64,000 nucleotides of DNA from Allobosea sp. (GTDB lineage Bacteria > Pseudomonadota > Alphaproteobacteria > Rhizobiales > Beijerinckiaceae): contig NZ_JAUYTP010000045.1 of assembly GCF_030695125.1 (NCBI RefSeq), positions 112,223-176,222 on the forward strand, written 5' to 3'. Under the pieces are notes generated by a model, which searched no databases, was not told the DNA's origin, and worked only from the letters and a program-made list of their open reading frames with translations. Shown here piece after piece: positions 46,227 to 55,405 of this stretch (position 1 is the first letter of the stretch; each line of letters opens with the position of its first letter). Both the position numbers and the translations under genes were made by a program.

Positions 46227-47855
46227 ATGACGACATCCGCCTACGACACCGATCTCGACCGCAACCCGGCCAACCACCAGCCGCTGACGCCCCTGCCCTT
46301 CCTCGAGCGCGCGGCCTCGGTCTTCCCCGACCACATCGCAATCATCCATGGCCCGCTGCGGCGCTCTTACGCCGAATTCTATGCCCGCTCGCGCCGGCTC
46401 GCCTCGGCGCTCGCCCGCCACGGCATCGGCAAGAACGACACCGTAGCCGCCATGCTGCCCAATACGCCCGCCATGCTCGAATGCCATTACGGCGTGCCGA
46501 TGTGCGGGGCCGTGCTCAACACGCTCAACACCCGCCTGGACGCGGCGATCATCGCGTTTTCGCTGGATCATGGCGAGGCCAAGGTCGTGATCACCGACCG
46601 CGAATTTTCAAAGACGATGAAGGAGGCGCTGGCGCTGTGCAAGGCGAAGCCCCTGGTCATCGACTATGACGACCCGGTCTATGACGGTCCCGGCGAGCGG
46701 CTCGGCAGCGTCGAGTACGAGGAATTCATCGCCGGCGGCGATCCCGATTTCGCTTGGGCGATGCCCGCCGACGAGTGGGACGCGATCGCGCTGAACTACA
46801 CCTCCGGCACCACCGGCGACCCCAAGGGCGTGGTCTATCACCACCGCGGCGCCAATCTGCTGGCGACCTCAAACATCCTCACAGGGCAGATGGGCCGGCA
46901 CCCGGTCTATCTCTGGACGCTGCCGATGTTCCATTGCAACGGCTGGTGCTTCCCCTGGTCGATCTCGCTCGTCGCCGGCACCCATGTCTGCCTGCGCCAG
47001 GTCCGCGCCAAGGCGATGTATGACGCGCTGGCCGACCATGGCGTGACCCATCTCTGCGGCGCGCCGATCGTGATGTCGGCCCTGCTCAACGCGCCGGCCG
47101 AGGAGCGCCGCGACTTCCCGCAGACGGTCTCCTTCTTCACCGCCGCCGCCCCGCCGCCGGAGGCCGTGCTGGCCGGCATGAAGCAGGCCGGCTTCGAGGT
47201 GACGCATCTCTACGGGCTGACCGAGTGCTATGGCCCGGCCGTCGTCAATGACTGGAACGGCGCCTGGGACGCCCTCCCCGCCCCTGAGCAGGCGGCGCTG
47301 AAGGCGCGCCAGGGCGTGCGCTATCCGGCGCTGGAAGCCCTCGACGTGCTCGACCCCGAGACGATGGCGCCCGTCCCTCGCGACGGCGCGACGATGGGCG
47401 AGGTGATGATGCGCGGCAATGTCGTGATGAAGGGCTATCTCAAGAACGCCAAATCGACCGAAGCCGCCTTTTCGGGCGGCTGGTTCCACACCGGCGATCT
47501 CGGCGTGCGCTATCCGGACGGCTACATCCAGCTGAAGGATCGCTCGAAGGACATCATCATCTCCGGCGGCGAGAACATCTCCTCGATCGAGGTCGAGGAC
47601 GCGCTCTACAAGCATCCGGCGATCCAGGCGGCGGCCGTGGTCGCGCGGCCCGACGAGAAATGGGGCGAGACGCCCTGCGCCTTCGTCGAACTCAAGCCCG
47701 GCAAGACGGCGACCGAGGCCGAGATCGTCGCCTGGTGCCGGCAGCATCTGGCGGCCTTCAAATGCCCACGCACGGTGGTCTTCACCGAAGTCCCGAAGAC
47801 CTCGACCGGCAAGATCCAAAAGTTCAGGCTGCGGGAGATGGCGAAGGCGCTGTAA
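46227..47855 (+). CDS. AMP-dependent acyl-CoA synthetase (medium/long-chain)
   Basis: A 542-residue ligase of the FadD/AlkK type. Motifs: LNYTSGTTGDPKGVVYHHRG, THLYGLTECYGPAVV, WFHTGDLGVRYPDGYIQLKD and the C-terminal PKTSTGKIQKFRLR with the catalytic Lys. Likely substrates are medium-chain or aromatic acids. GGGAGGGG precedes the ATG. Confidence 0.92.
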   Translation: MTTSAYDTDLDRNPANHQPLTPLPFLERAASVFPDHIAIIHGPLRRSYAEFYARSRRLASALARHGIGKNDTVAAMLPNTPAMLECHYGVPMCGAVLNTLNTRLDAAIIAFSLDHGEAKVVITDREFSKTMKEALALCKAKPLVIDYDDPVYDGPGERLGSVEYEEFIAGGDPDFAWAMPADEWDAIALNYTSGTTGDPKGVVYHHRGANLLATSNILTGQMGRHPVYLWTLPMFHCNGWCFPWSISLVAGTHVCLRQVRAKAMYDALADHGVTHLCGAPIVMSALLNAPAEERRDFPQTVSFFTAAAPPPEAVLAGMKQAGFEVTHLYGLTECYGPAVVNDWNGAWDALPAPEQAALKARQGVRYPALEALDVLDPETMAPVPRDGATMGEVMMRGNVVMKGYLKNAKSTEAAFSGGWFHTGDLGVRYPDGYIQLKDRSKDIIISGGENISSIEVEDALYKHPAIQAAAVVARPDEKWGETPCAFVELKPGKTATEAEIVAWCRQHLAAFKCPRTVVFTEVPKTSTGKIQKFRLREMAKAL

Positions 47856-47882
47856 GCCTGCGATCTCCCGCAATCCGGAACG

Positions 47883-48386
47883 TCAGATCGCCGCCCGCGT
47901 GAACGTCCCGTCCGGCGTCGAGCTGTCGACGGCCTGCGGGAGAACGTTCGACAGCCGCGCGAGCAGATCGTCGCGCGACAGGCCGGTCTGGCGCGTCAGC
48001 GTCTCGATCATCTCCGGGCCCAGCGCCTGCGCCAGATCGGGCGCAGCGATCTCCTGATTGGGGCCCTGCCGGACCCAGGATTCGGCCTTCTCGCCCTGTC
48101 CGGCCTGCTTGAACCGGTCGATCAGGTCGCCCAGTCCGCCGCTCAGAAGCCCGCCGATGCCGCCGGCGCCGACCATGCCGCCGAGATTGCCGAGAAGCCC
48201 GCCCTGGCTCCGGTCCGTCTCGGCCGGCCTTGTCTGGCCCGGCGCGGACTGGCCGGGAGCGTCGTCGGCCTGCGCCACGCCGCGCAGCCACTCGCCGATC
48301 TTGTCGCGGTTCTGATAGCCCGCGACCGCCAGGAGCCCGAGCAGCGCCGTCATCGACGGAAACCCGCTGTTTGAATTGTCGTTCAT
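47883..48386 (-). CDS. YidB-family (DUF937) protein
   Basis: A 167-residue protein. MTALLGLLAVAGYQNRDKIG is followed by a Gly-rich middle (GMVGAGGIGGLLSGGLGDLI) and the conserved C-terminal IETLTRQTGLSRDDLLARLS, typical of YidB. The start at 48386 has CAGGAG upstream. It is 34 bases downstream of the GlsB-like gene on the same strand, so they form an operon. Function is unknown, probably stress related. Confidence 0.87.
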   Translation of the reverse strand: MNDNSNSGFPSMTALLGLLAVAGYQNRDKIGEWLRGVAQADDAPGQSAPGQTRPAETDRSQGGLLGNLGGMVGAGGIGGLLSGGLGDLIDRFKQAGQGEKAESWVRQGPNQEIAAPDLAQALGPEMIETLTRQTGLSRDDLLARLSNVLPQAVDSSTPDGTFTRAAI

Positions 48387-48420
48387 CACCGTCGCTCCTG
48401 GATCGGGAAGAGGGATCCGT

Positions 48421-48681
48421 TCAAGCCGCGCTGCGGCGGTTGAACAGCATGGCCCAGACGACGAGCACGATGACCGCGCCGACGACGGCACCGATCAGGC
48501 CGGCGCCTTCACCGGGGCCGTACCAGCCCATCGCCTGCCCGAGATAGGTCGCGACGAAGGCGCCGACGATGCCGAGGATCGTCGTCAGGATGAAGCCCGA
48601 CGGCTCGTTCGAACCCGGCGTGATGAATTTCGCGACGACGCCCGCCAGAAACCCGATGATGATCGTGCCGATGATGCCCAT
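48421..48681 (-). CDS. GlsB/YeaQ/YmgE family stress membrane protein
   Basis: An 86-residue protein with three membrane helices: IIGTIIIGFLAGVVAKFITP, TILGIVGAFVATYLG and LIGAVVGAVIVLVVWAMLF. This is the transglycosylase-associated small membrane family. Members are often induced by general stress. An EcfG-like promoter motif lies 35-60 bases upstream. Confidence 0.92.
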   Translation of the reverse strand: MGIIGTIIIGFLAGVVAKFITPGSNEPSGFILTTILGIVGAFVATYLGQAMGWYGPGEGAGLIGAVVGAVIVLVVWAMLFNRRSAA

Positions 48682-48715
48682 GCTGTCCTCGTTGTCAGCG
48701 CCCGTGTCGGAGGGA

Positions 48716-48740
48716 AATGCCGCCGGGGCTCCGAGGTTCC
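48716..48740 (-). promoter_or_regulatory. Candidate EcfG (general stress) promoter
   Basis: Minus-strand GGAAC-N16-CATT differs from the alphaproteobacterial EcfG pattern GGAAC-N16/17-CGTT by one base. It is placed correctly for the GlsB-YidB operon. Confidence 0.35.
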
Positions 48741-48794
48741 GTCACCCAGCCGGATGCTGCTGCCGCCCGGTCGATGCGGCCGGCGGCCCGCGCC

Positions 48795-50444
48795 TCAGTT
48801 TTCGACCGGCATCGCCGGCGCCACTGGCTTCGCCGGCACCGACCAGGCGCTGGTCCAGGTTTCGGACAGCGTCCGCCCACGCGCCTTCAGGAACAGGCGA
48901 AGATCGGCCGTCTCGCCGTCGGCCAGACGCGCATCGACGATCGCGCGGAAGCCGCCGGCCGCTGCATTGGGCTGGACGATCGTGGCCATGATCGTGCCCG
49001 CCGTGGCCGAGGCCTCGATCTCGACCTCTTCGGGCGCCGCGAGGTGGTAGCGCAAATCGCCGCCGGCGAAATCGACGATGAAACGCTTGGTGCCATGGCC
49101 CTCGACATGCGCGTCCTCGAGATCGGAGCCGTTGAAGCTGTGCTGCGTCTGGGCATAGGCATGCAGGTGGTCCGTCGCCGACAGCGCGGTCAGGCGGTAG
49201 CGGAACTCGGACGATTCCCCGACGGGCAGGGGCGTCTTAGGCGTCCAGCAGGCGCCGATATTGTCGAAGGCCTCGTTGTCGGTGGGAATCTCGATCAGCT
49301 CGATCCGGCCCTCGCCCCATTCGCCCTGGGGCGCGATCCAGTATCCCGGCCGCGCGTGATAATGCGCCTCGAGATCATGGTAGTTGGCGTAGTCGCGGTC
49401 GCGCTGCATCAGGCCGAAGCCGCGCGGATTGGTATCGCCAAAGCTCGAAATCCGCAGCGTCTTGGGATTGCGCAGCGGCCGCCAGATCCACTCCCCGCTG
49501 CCGGCCTGCATCATCAGACCGTCCGAATCATGGATTTCGGGTCGAAAGTCGCTGCGCTGGGCCAGATCGCCCTCGCCGGCCTGGAACATCGAGGTGAGCG
49601 GGGCGATGCCGAGCCGCGCGATCGTCTGGCGCGGAATGATCGTCGCGGTGACGTCGACATGGGTCTCCTGCCCCGGCCGCACGACATAACGGTAGGCCCC
49701 GGCCACCGAGGGCGAATCGAGCAGCGCGTAAATCACCAGCTCCGTGGCGTCCCGCGCGGGCTCCTCCAGCCACAGCGCCCGCATGAACGGGAACTCCTCA
49801 GGCTGCGCGCCGCCGATGTCGAGCGCCAGCGAGCGGGCTGACAACCCGTAATGATGGCCGCGCCCGATCAGCCGGAAATAGCTCGCGCCGAGGAAGGAGA
49901 TGACCTCGTCCTGCACGCGGGGATCGTTGAGCGTCGTCGTGACGGCGAAGCCGGCAAAGCCCAGCGACGGCGAGAGGCCCTTCGGCACCGGCACCTTGCC
50001 GTATTCGAACAACGCGGTGGTGAAGGGAATCGGCATGGCGGCACCGTGACGGATGACATGCAGCTGCACCGGCTTGTCGTGCAGGAACCCGAGATGGAAC
50101 GGCAGCAGGCGGTAATCCGAGTCGCCCTCGCTCCAGAACGCCTTGTCGCGCCGCAGGCGGATCTCGCGATAGCTGTCATAGCTCAGCTTCGACAGTTCGG
50201 CCGGGATCGTGGCCGCATCCGCGTCGAAGGGCCGCTCGCCCAGCGCCTGCGCCTGGCGCACGACGTCCTCATAGCCGAAGCTCGGTGCCCGCGCGGAGGT
50301 CGGCTGGCCCTGCCCGAGCGCCGGGTGCAGGCCGAGTGCAGAAGACGACAACAGCAGCGCCAATGCGCCGCGACGCGATGGCCGCCAGGCCGCCGTCCCG
50401 CCCGACTCTCCATCGATCATCCGTCCGCCGTCGAGATCATGCAT
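48795..50444 (-). CDS. opgD: Periplasmic glucan biosynthesis protein, MdoG/OpgD type
   Basis: A 549-residue protein for osmoregulated periplasmic glucans. A Tat-type signal (PSRRGALALLLSSSALGLHP) is followed by the MdoG domain: GYEDVVRQAQALGERPFDA, SYDSYREIRLRRDKAFW, SFGDTNPRGFGLMQRDRDYA and GEWGEGRIELIEIPT. The Tat leader favours OpgD over the Sec-exported OpgG. The start at 50444 keeps a normal leader; an upstream start at 50585 would add 47 residues. No glucosyltransferase opgH is adjacent. Confidence 0.88.
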   Translation of the reverse strand: MHDLDGGRMIDGESGGTAAWRPSRRGALALLLSSSALGLHPALGQGQPTSARAPSFGYEDVVRQAQALGERPFDADAATIPAELSKLSYDSYREIRLRRDKAFWSEGDSDYRLLPFHLGFLHDKPVQLHVIRHGAAMPIPFTTALFEYGKVPVPKGLSPSLGFAGFAVTTTLNDPRVQDEVISFLGASYFRLIGRGHHYGLSARSLALDIGGAQPEEFPFMRALWLEEPARDATELVIYALLDSPSVAGAYRYVVRPGQETHVDVTATIIPRQTIARLGIAPLTSMFQAGEGDLAQRSDFRPEIHDSDGLMMQAGSGEWIWRPLRNPKTLRISSFGDTNPRGFGLMQRDRDYANYHDLEAHYHARPGYWIAPQGEWGEGRIELIEIPTDNEAFDNIGACWTPKTPLPVGESSEFRYRLTALSATDHLHAYAQTQHSFNGSDLEDAHVEGHGTKRFIVDFAGGDLRYHLAAPEEVEIEASATAGTIMATIVQPNAAAGGFRAIVDARLADGETADLRLFLKARGRTLSETWTSAWSVPAKPVAPAMPVEN

Positions 50445-50540
50445 GCTGTGTCGCCCCTGCTTGTCCACGCCCAACAGGGGCGACGGTCGGAAGTTCCGCA
50501 TGCGCAACGGCGAGCGCGCCCTTTCCAGGCAGAACCCACG

Positions 50541-50568
50541 AAAAAGCCGGCCCCTTGCGGGGCCGGCT
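50541..50568 (-). terminator. Rho-independent terminator after the DUF465 gene
   Basis: AGCCGGCCCC, loop GCAA, GGGGCCGGCT, then TTTT on the minus strand, 48 bases past the small gene's stop and upstream of opgD. Confidence 0.85.
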
Positions 50569-50615
50569 GAACTCTCACGACACAACCTCGGGCAGGGCCA
50601 AGGGCCCGCCAGCGC

Positions 50616-50804
50616 TCAATGCAGCGTTCGGTCCGGCATCGTCTGCCGCACGCGCTCGATCTCTTCCTTCAGCAGCAGCTTCTTTCGCTTCATCTCGACC
50701 ACGGTGAGATCGTCGGACGACGGTCGGGCCACGGCCTTGGCGATGGCTTCCTCGAGTTGACGATGCTTGCGTTCGAGTTCGACGAGATGGGTCTGCAGCG
50801 ACAT
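50616..50804 (-). CDS. YdcH-family (DUF465) small coiled-coil protein
   Basis: A 62-residue helical hairpin: LQTHLVELERKHRQLEEAIA and EMKRKKLLLKEEIERVRQTM, the characteristic DUF465 pattern. It is single-gene with its own terminator. A paralogue is transcribed divergently 225 bases away. Confidence 0.9.
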   Translation of the reverse strand: MSLQTHLVELERKHRQLEEAIAKAVARPSSDDLTVVEMKRKKLLLKEEIERVRQTMPDRTLH

Positions 50805-51029
50805 CTGGATCCTCCTGATGAGCGGTTGACAGAATCAGTGTGACATAGAGCCGGCTTCGCGTCTGCGACGGTTTCGCGCAGGACCGCATGACATTCTGTG
50901 ATCGTCACCAACTTCTTTCCGTAACGTCATGAATGCGACGGGCTGCGAAGGCGCCGGCCGCTCCCGCTCTTGCGGGGCGTCCGGCGTCTGATCATAGTCG
51001 GCCCCAATCGCGGCGATGATGGGACGACG

Positions 51030-51248
51030 ATGGCATTCGAGTTGAGCCAGGAGGAGGTCGAGGCCTTCACCACCGAGCTGGCGCGTCTGCGCGAAGAGCA
51101 CCGCGACCTCGACAGCGCGATCGATGCCCTCGAGCGCGTCGGCGCGATCAACCAGATTCAGGTGCAGCGCCTCAAGAAGCGCAAGCTCTACCTCAAGGAT
51201 CGCATCTCGCAGATCGAAGACGCCCTGACGCCTGACATCATCGCCTGA
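51030..51248 (+). CDS. DUF465 family small coiled-coil protein, second copy
   Basis: A 72-residue helical hairpin (TELARLREEHRDLDSAIDAL, IQVQRLKKRKLYLKDRISQI). The KxRKLYLKDRI motif marks DUF465. The start at 51030 is the first Met before the helix. The gap to its divergent paralogue holds both promoters. Confidence 0.87.
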   Translation: MAFELSQEEVEAFTTELARLREEHRDLDSAIDALERVGAINQIQVQRLKKRKLYLKDRISQIEDALTPDIIA

Positions 51249-51287
51249 AGTCCTGGTCGCCACCCTGCCCGCCCGGCATCTGTTTTG

Positions 51288-51305
51288 ACGATTTAAAACG
51301 ATTTA
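51288..51305. promoter_or_regulatory. Tandem ACGATTTA direct repeat
   Basis: ACGATTTA occurs twice with a 10-base period, one helical turn, in the AT-rich part of the gap before the oxidase subunit IV gene. It could bind a regulator that contacts one face of the DNA. Confidence 0.35.
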
Positions 51306-51444
51306 CATCGCCCGCATCGCCCTGTAGAGCCGCGGCCGCGGCGCTGACCCGTTGTCGTTGCGGAAGCGCCTCGCGGCCCCTCCGTTGCCGACCTCGAACA
51401 GGTGCGCTACAGGCATGCGACGAGTGTTTTCTTGGGATCAGACC

Positions 51445-51744
51445 ATGGCCGACCACGGACACCCCGCCTCCGACATCCCGCAGATGGATTATCGCGAGCA
51501 TGAGCGCACCTATCAGGGCTTCGTGCATTTCTCCGAGGTCGGCACGGTCGCCTGCCTCGCCATCGTGGCGGCGCTGGCCGTCGGCGGCACCAAGCATGCC
51601 TGGGGCATCGCGATCATCGGCACGCTGCTGACGCTGGTCGGCACCGGCGTCGGCCTCGCCTCGAAGTCGATCGGCTGGCGCGCGCCCATGGTGCCCTTCG
51701 TGCTCCTGATGCTCGCACTGCTGCTCCTGCCCGCAGCCCACTAA
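51445..51744 (+). CDS. aa3-type cytochrome c oxidase subunit IV
   Basis: A 99-residue protein with the bacterial COX IV region DYREHERTYQGFVHFSEVGT and three hydrophobic segments (VACLAIVAALAVGG, IAIIGTLLTLVGTGVGLA and VPFVLLMLALLLLPA). It probably joins an oxidase encoded elsewhere, and is usually found just before pntA in Rhizobiales. It likely shares a promoter with the transhydrogenase genes, which begin 34 bases later. Confidence 0.88.
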   Translation: MADHGHPASDIPQMDYREHERTYQGFVHFSEVGTVACLAIVAALAVGGTKHAWGIAIIGTLLTLVGTGVGLASKSIGWRAPMVPFVLLMLALLLLPAAH

Positions 51745-51778
51745 GTCCGCTTCCAAGCGCCCGAGAGGTTACGCCGTC

Positions 51779-52972
51779 ATGCGCATCGCCGTGCCAGCCG
51801 AAACGCAAGGAGCGGAAACCCGCGTCGCCATGACGCCGGAAACCGCCCGCAAATTCGCAGGATTGGGGGCCGAGATCGTCGTCGAGACCGGCGCCGGCCT
51901 GGCTTCGGGCATCAGCGACGCCGATTACCAAGCCGCCGGCGCGACGATCGCCGCCAGCGCGGCCGAGGCGCTCGCGGGCGCCGCGATCGTTCTGAAGGTG
52001 CGTCGTCCGGCCGATTCGGAGATCGCCGCCCTGCCCAAGGGCGCGCTCGTCGTCGGCATCATGGATCCCTATGGCAACGAGAAGGCGCTCGCGGCGCTGT
52101 CGAAGGCCGGTGTCTCCGCGTTTGCCATGGAGTTCATGCCGCGCATCACCCGCGCGCAGGTCATGGACGTGCTCTCCTCCCAGGCCAACCTCGCCGGCTA
52201 CCGCGCCGTGGTCGATGGCGCCGGCGAATATGGCCGCGCCCTGCCGATGATGATGACGGCGGCGGGCACCGTGCCGGCCGCGCGCATCTTCATCATGGGC
52301 GTCGGCGTCGCCGGCCTGCAGGCGATCGCAACCGCGCGCCGCATGGGCGCGATCGTGACCGCCACCGACGTCCGCCCCGCGACCAAGGAGCAGGTGGAAT
52401 CGCTCGGCGCCAAGTTCCTCGCCGTCGAGGACGAGGAGTTCAAGCAGGCGCAGACGGCCGGCGGCTACGCCAAGGAAATGTCGAAGGAATACCAGGCCAA
52501 GCAGGCCGAGCTGACGGCGAGCCACATCGCCAAGCAGGACATCGTCATCACCACCGCGCTGATTCCCGGCCGCCCGGCGCCCAAGCTGATCTCGGCCGCC
52601 ATGGTCGAGAGCATGAAGGCCGGCTCCGTCATCGTCGATCTCGCGGTCGAGCGCGGCGGCAATTGCGAACTGGCCAAGCCGGGCGAGGTCTTCGTGACCT
52701 CCAACGGCGTCCGGATCGTCGGCCATCTCAACGTGCCCGGCCGCCTCGCGGCGACCGCATCGCAACTCTACGCCAAGAACCTCTTCGCCTTCGTCGAGAC
52801 GCTGATCGACAAGACGACGAAGTCGCTCGCGGTGAATTGGGACGACGAACTGGTCAAGGCCACCGCCCTGACCCGCGACGGCGCCGTGATCCACCCGAAT
52901 TTCGCACCGAAGGCCGCGCCTGCGCCGGTCGAGCCCGTGCCTGCCGCAGAGGGGAGCGTCACCAATGGCTAA
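51779..52972 (+). CDS. pntA: NAD(P) transhydrogenase subunit alpha part 1
   Basis: A 397-residue cytoplasmic NAD(H)-binding domain I. It starts [20 protein letters not shown] and has the Rossmann motif [20 protein letters not shown], then [18 protein letters not shown]. It lacks membrane helices, which are supplied by the next gene: the split-alpha form. It hands hydride from NADH to NADP with proton movement, making NADPH. It overlaps the next gene. Confidence 0.95.
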   Translation: MRIAVPAETQGAETRVAMTPETARKFAGLGAEIVVETGAGLASGISDADYQAAGATIAASAAEALAGAAIVLKVRRPADSEIAALPKGALVVGIMDPYGNEKALAALSKAGVSAFAMEFMPRITRAQVMDVLSSQANLAGYRAVVDGAGEYGRALPMMMTAAGTVPAARIFIMGVGVAGLQAIATARRMGAIVTATDVRPATKEQVESLGAKFLAVEDEEFKQAQTAGGYAKEMSKEYQAKQAELTASHIAKQDIVITTALIPGRPAPKLISAAMVESMKAGSVIVDLAVERGGNCELAKPGEVFVTSNGVRIVGHLNVPGRLAATASQLYAKNLFAFVETLIDKTTKSLAVNWDDELVKATALTRDGAVIHPNFAPKAAPAPVEPVPAAEGSVTNG

Positions 52973-53402
52973 TCCGACACCCGAACAGGCGCTCGAACAG
53001 GCCCGCTCCGTCGCCACCGCGGCCCGGCAGGCGGCCGATCTGGCCGCGCAGCATGCCGAGACCCTCGCGGCCGGCGCCAGCGCCGCGACCGGCGGTGTCG
53101 TCGATCCGACGGTGTTTCGCCTCGCGATCTTCGTGCTCGCCGTCTTCGTCGGCTATTACGTCGTCTGGTCGGTGACCCCGGCGCTGCACACCCCGCTGAT
53201 GTCGGTCACCAACGCGATCTCCTCGGTCATCGTCGTCGGCGCGCTGCTGGCGGTGGGCGTGGAGGCGGTTCCGGCGCTCGGCGATGGGCCGGTCTGGGCC
53301 AAGATCTTCGGCTTCCTCGCGCTGGTCCTGGCCTCGGTCAACATCTTCGGCGGCTTCCTCGTCACCGAGCGGATGCTGTCCATGTACAAGAAGAAGGGCT
53401 GA
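52965..53402 (+). CDS. pntA2: NAD(P) transhydrogenase subunit alpha part 2
   Basis: A 145-residue membrane part of the alpha subunit. An Ala/Gln-rich N-terminal linker is followed by helices at [36 protein letters not shown] and [22 protein letters not shown] at 52965 overlaps pntA by eight bases. Confidence 0.94.
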   Translation: MANPTPEQALEQARSVATAARQAADLAAQHAETLAAGASAATGGVVDPTVFRLAIFVLAVFVGYYVVWSVTPALHTPLMSVTNAISSVIVVGALLAVGVEAVPALGDGPVWAKIFGFLALVLASVNIFGGFLVTERMLSMYKKKG

Positions 53403-53408
53403 GCGCCG

Positions 53409-54815
53409 ATGGCCGCGAATTTCTCCGCCCTGCTCTACGTCGTCTCTGGCGTCCTCTTCATCATGGCCCTGCGGGGCCTGTCGCATCCCACGACCTCCCG
53501 CCAGGGCAATCTCTACGGCATGGTCGGCATGGGCATCGCGATTGCGACGACCATCGTCTTCTTCCCGCCGAGCGGGTTCTCGGGCTGGCTTCTGGTCGTC
53601 GGCGGCATCGCCATCGGCGGCGGCATCGGCGCGTTCATGGCCAAGCGCGTCCAGATGACGCAGATGCCGCAGCTCGTCGCCTTCTTCCACTCGCTGGTCG
53701 GCCTCGCCGCGGTGCTGGTGGCGGCGGCTGCGCTGTATGCGCCGAGCGCCTTCGGCATCGGCAATGTCGGCAAGATCAGCGGCGCCAGCCTGTTCGAGAT
53801 GGGGCTCGGCGTCGCCATCGGCGCGATCACCTTCACCGGCTCGATCATCGCCTTCCTCAAGCTCGACGGGCGCATGAGCGGCAAGCCGATCATGCTGCCG
53901 CAGCGCCACGGCATCAACATCGGCCTCGGCATCGCGCTGGTCGTGCTGCTGCTGATCTTCCTGAAGACCGAGAGCCATGTCGTCTTCTGGCTGATCGTCG
54001 CGGTCTCCTTTGCGCTCGGTGTCCTGCTGATCATCCCGATCGGCGGCGCCGACATGCCCGTCGTCGTCTCGATGCTGAACTCCTATTCGGGCTGGGCCGC
54101 GGCCGGGATCGGCTTCACGCTCGGCAACATGGCGCTGATCATCACCGGCGCGCTGGTCGGCTCCTCGGGCGCCATCCTGTCCTACATCATGTGCAAGGCG
54201 ATGAACCGGAGCTTCATCTCCGTCATCCTCGGCGGCTTCGGCGGCGACGATGCCGCGGCGGGCGCCGGTGGCGCGGTCGAGGCGCGGCCCGTCAAGCAGG
54301 GCTCGGCGGACGACGCCGCCTACATCATGAAGAACGCCGGCAAGGTCATCATCGTGCCGGGCTACGGCATGGCGGTGGCCCAGGCCCAGCACACGCTGCG
54401 CGAGATGGCCGACCTTCTGAAGAAGGAAGGCGTCGAGGTGAAGTACGCCATCCATCCCGTGGCGGGCCGCATGCCCGGCCATATGAACGTGCTGCTGGCG
54501 GAAGCCAATGTGCCCTATGACGAGGTCTTCGAGCTCGAGGACATCAACTCGGAATTCGGCCAGGCCGACGTCGCCTTCGTCATCGGCGCCAACGACGTCA
54601 CCAACCCGGCCGCCAAGACCGACAAGACCTCGCCGATCTACGGCATGCCGATCCTCGACGTCGAGAAGGCCAAGACCGTGCTCTTCATCAAGCGCGGCAT
54701 GGCGGCGGGCTATGCCGGCGTCGAGAACGAGCTGTTCTTCCGCCCCAACACGATGATGCTGTTCGGCGACGCCAAGAAGGTCACCGACGACATCGTCAAG
54801 GCGATGGCGCACTGA
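53409..54815 (+). CDS. pntB: NAD(P) transhydrogenase subunit beta
   Basis: A 468-residue subunit. The N-terminal part has about nine membrane helices (LFIMALRGLSHPTTSRQGNL, FFHSLVGLAAVLVAAAALYA). The C-terminal cytoplasmic NADP(H)-binding domain III begins near KNAGKVIIVPGYGMAVAQAQ and has HPVAGRMPGHMNVLLAEANV and VIGANDVTNPAA. It ends the pnt unit, with a terminator 25 bases later. Confidence 0.96.
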   Translation: MAANFSALLYVVSGVLFIMALRGLSHPTTSRQGNLYGMVGMGIAIATTIVFFPPSGFSGWLLVVGGIAIGGGIGAFMAKRVQMTQMPQLVAFFHSLVGLAAVLVAAAALYAPSAFGIGNVGKISGASLFEMGLGVAIGAITFTGSIIAFLKLDGRMSGKPIMLPQRHGINIGLGIALVVLLLIFLKTESHVVFWLIVAVSFALGVLLIIPIGGADMPVVVSMLNSYSGWAAAGIGFTLGNMALIITGALVGSSGAILSYIMCKAMNRSFISVILGGFGGDDAAAGAGGAVEARPVKQGSADDAAYIMKNAGKVIIVPGYGMAVAQAQHTLREMADLLKKEGVEVKYAIHPVAGRMPGHMNVLLAEANVPYDEVFELEDINSEFGQADVAFVIGANDVTNPAAKTDKTSPIYGMPILDVEKAKTVLFIKRGMAAGYAGVENELFFRPNTMMLFGDAKKVTDDIVKAMAH

Positions 54816-54839
54816 AGCGCATTTGCCTGTCCCGCTGCG

Positions 54840-54867
54840 AAAGGCCGGCCTCGTGCCGGTCTTTTTC
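54840..54867 (+). terminator. Rho-independent terminator after pntB
   Basis: AAGGCCGGC, loop CTCGT, GCCGGTCTT then TTT, with one G-T pair. Confidence 0.8.
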
Positions 54868-54884
54868 GTTTGGAGCCTGACACC

Positions 54885-55364
54885 GTGAGCATCACCCTCC
54901 GCCCCATCAGGGACAGCGACCGCGAGGCCGTGACCGGCCTGCTGATGCAGTTGGCTGCCCATGAGGCCGATCTGAGCTCGACGCGCGCCAGCGGCCTCTC
55001 CACCGCCCAGGCGCTGCTCGAGGCCGACAGCACGCAGACGCGGGCCCATGGCGGCGCGCAGTTCGTCGCCGAGCTGGCGGGCGCCTGCATCGGCTATCTC
55101 GCCCTGCGGCTCGGCCGCACCGGCCCCTATGTCCATGACGATCTGCGCGACCATGTCCTGATCGAGAACATCGTCGTCGATGCCGGCCAGCGCGGCACCG
55201 GCATCGGCCAGATGCTGCTGGCGCAGGCCGAGCGCTTCGCCCGCGAGTGCGGCTGCCGGGCGCTTCAGCTCGGCGCGCTCACCGGCAACGACGTCGCGCT
55301 GCGCGCCTATCGCCGCGCCGGTTTCGAGCCCGTCTCCTACGAGATGCTCAAGCGGCTCGACTGA
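54885..55364 (+). CDS. GNAT family N-acetyltransferase
   Basis: A 159-residue acetyl-CoA-dependent transferase. The core VLIENIVVDAGQRGTGIGQM contains the pyrophosphate-binding loop QRGTGIG, followed by LQLGALTGNDVALRAYRRAG. The GTG at 54885 has GGAG nine bases upstream. It follows pntB's terminator, so it likely has its own promoter. The substrate is unknown. Confidence 0.88.
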   Translation: MSITLRPIRDSDREAVTGLLMQLAAHEADLSSTRASGLSTAQALLEADSTQTRAHGGAQFVAELAGACIGYLALRLGRTGPYVHDDLRDHVLIENIVVDAGQRGTGIGQMLLAQAERFARECGCRALQLGALTGNDVALRAYRRAGFEPVSYEMLKRLD

Positions 55365-55405
55365 GCGTCGCGGGAGCGCCACGCTGGCAGAGGAGACTCG
55401 CGGCC

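Noticed and set aside
52959..55382. An 807-residue minus-strand open frame
   Set aside because: Antisense to pntA2, pntB and the GNAT gene. Its composition is Asp/His/Arg/Gly-rich without domains.
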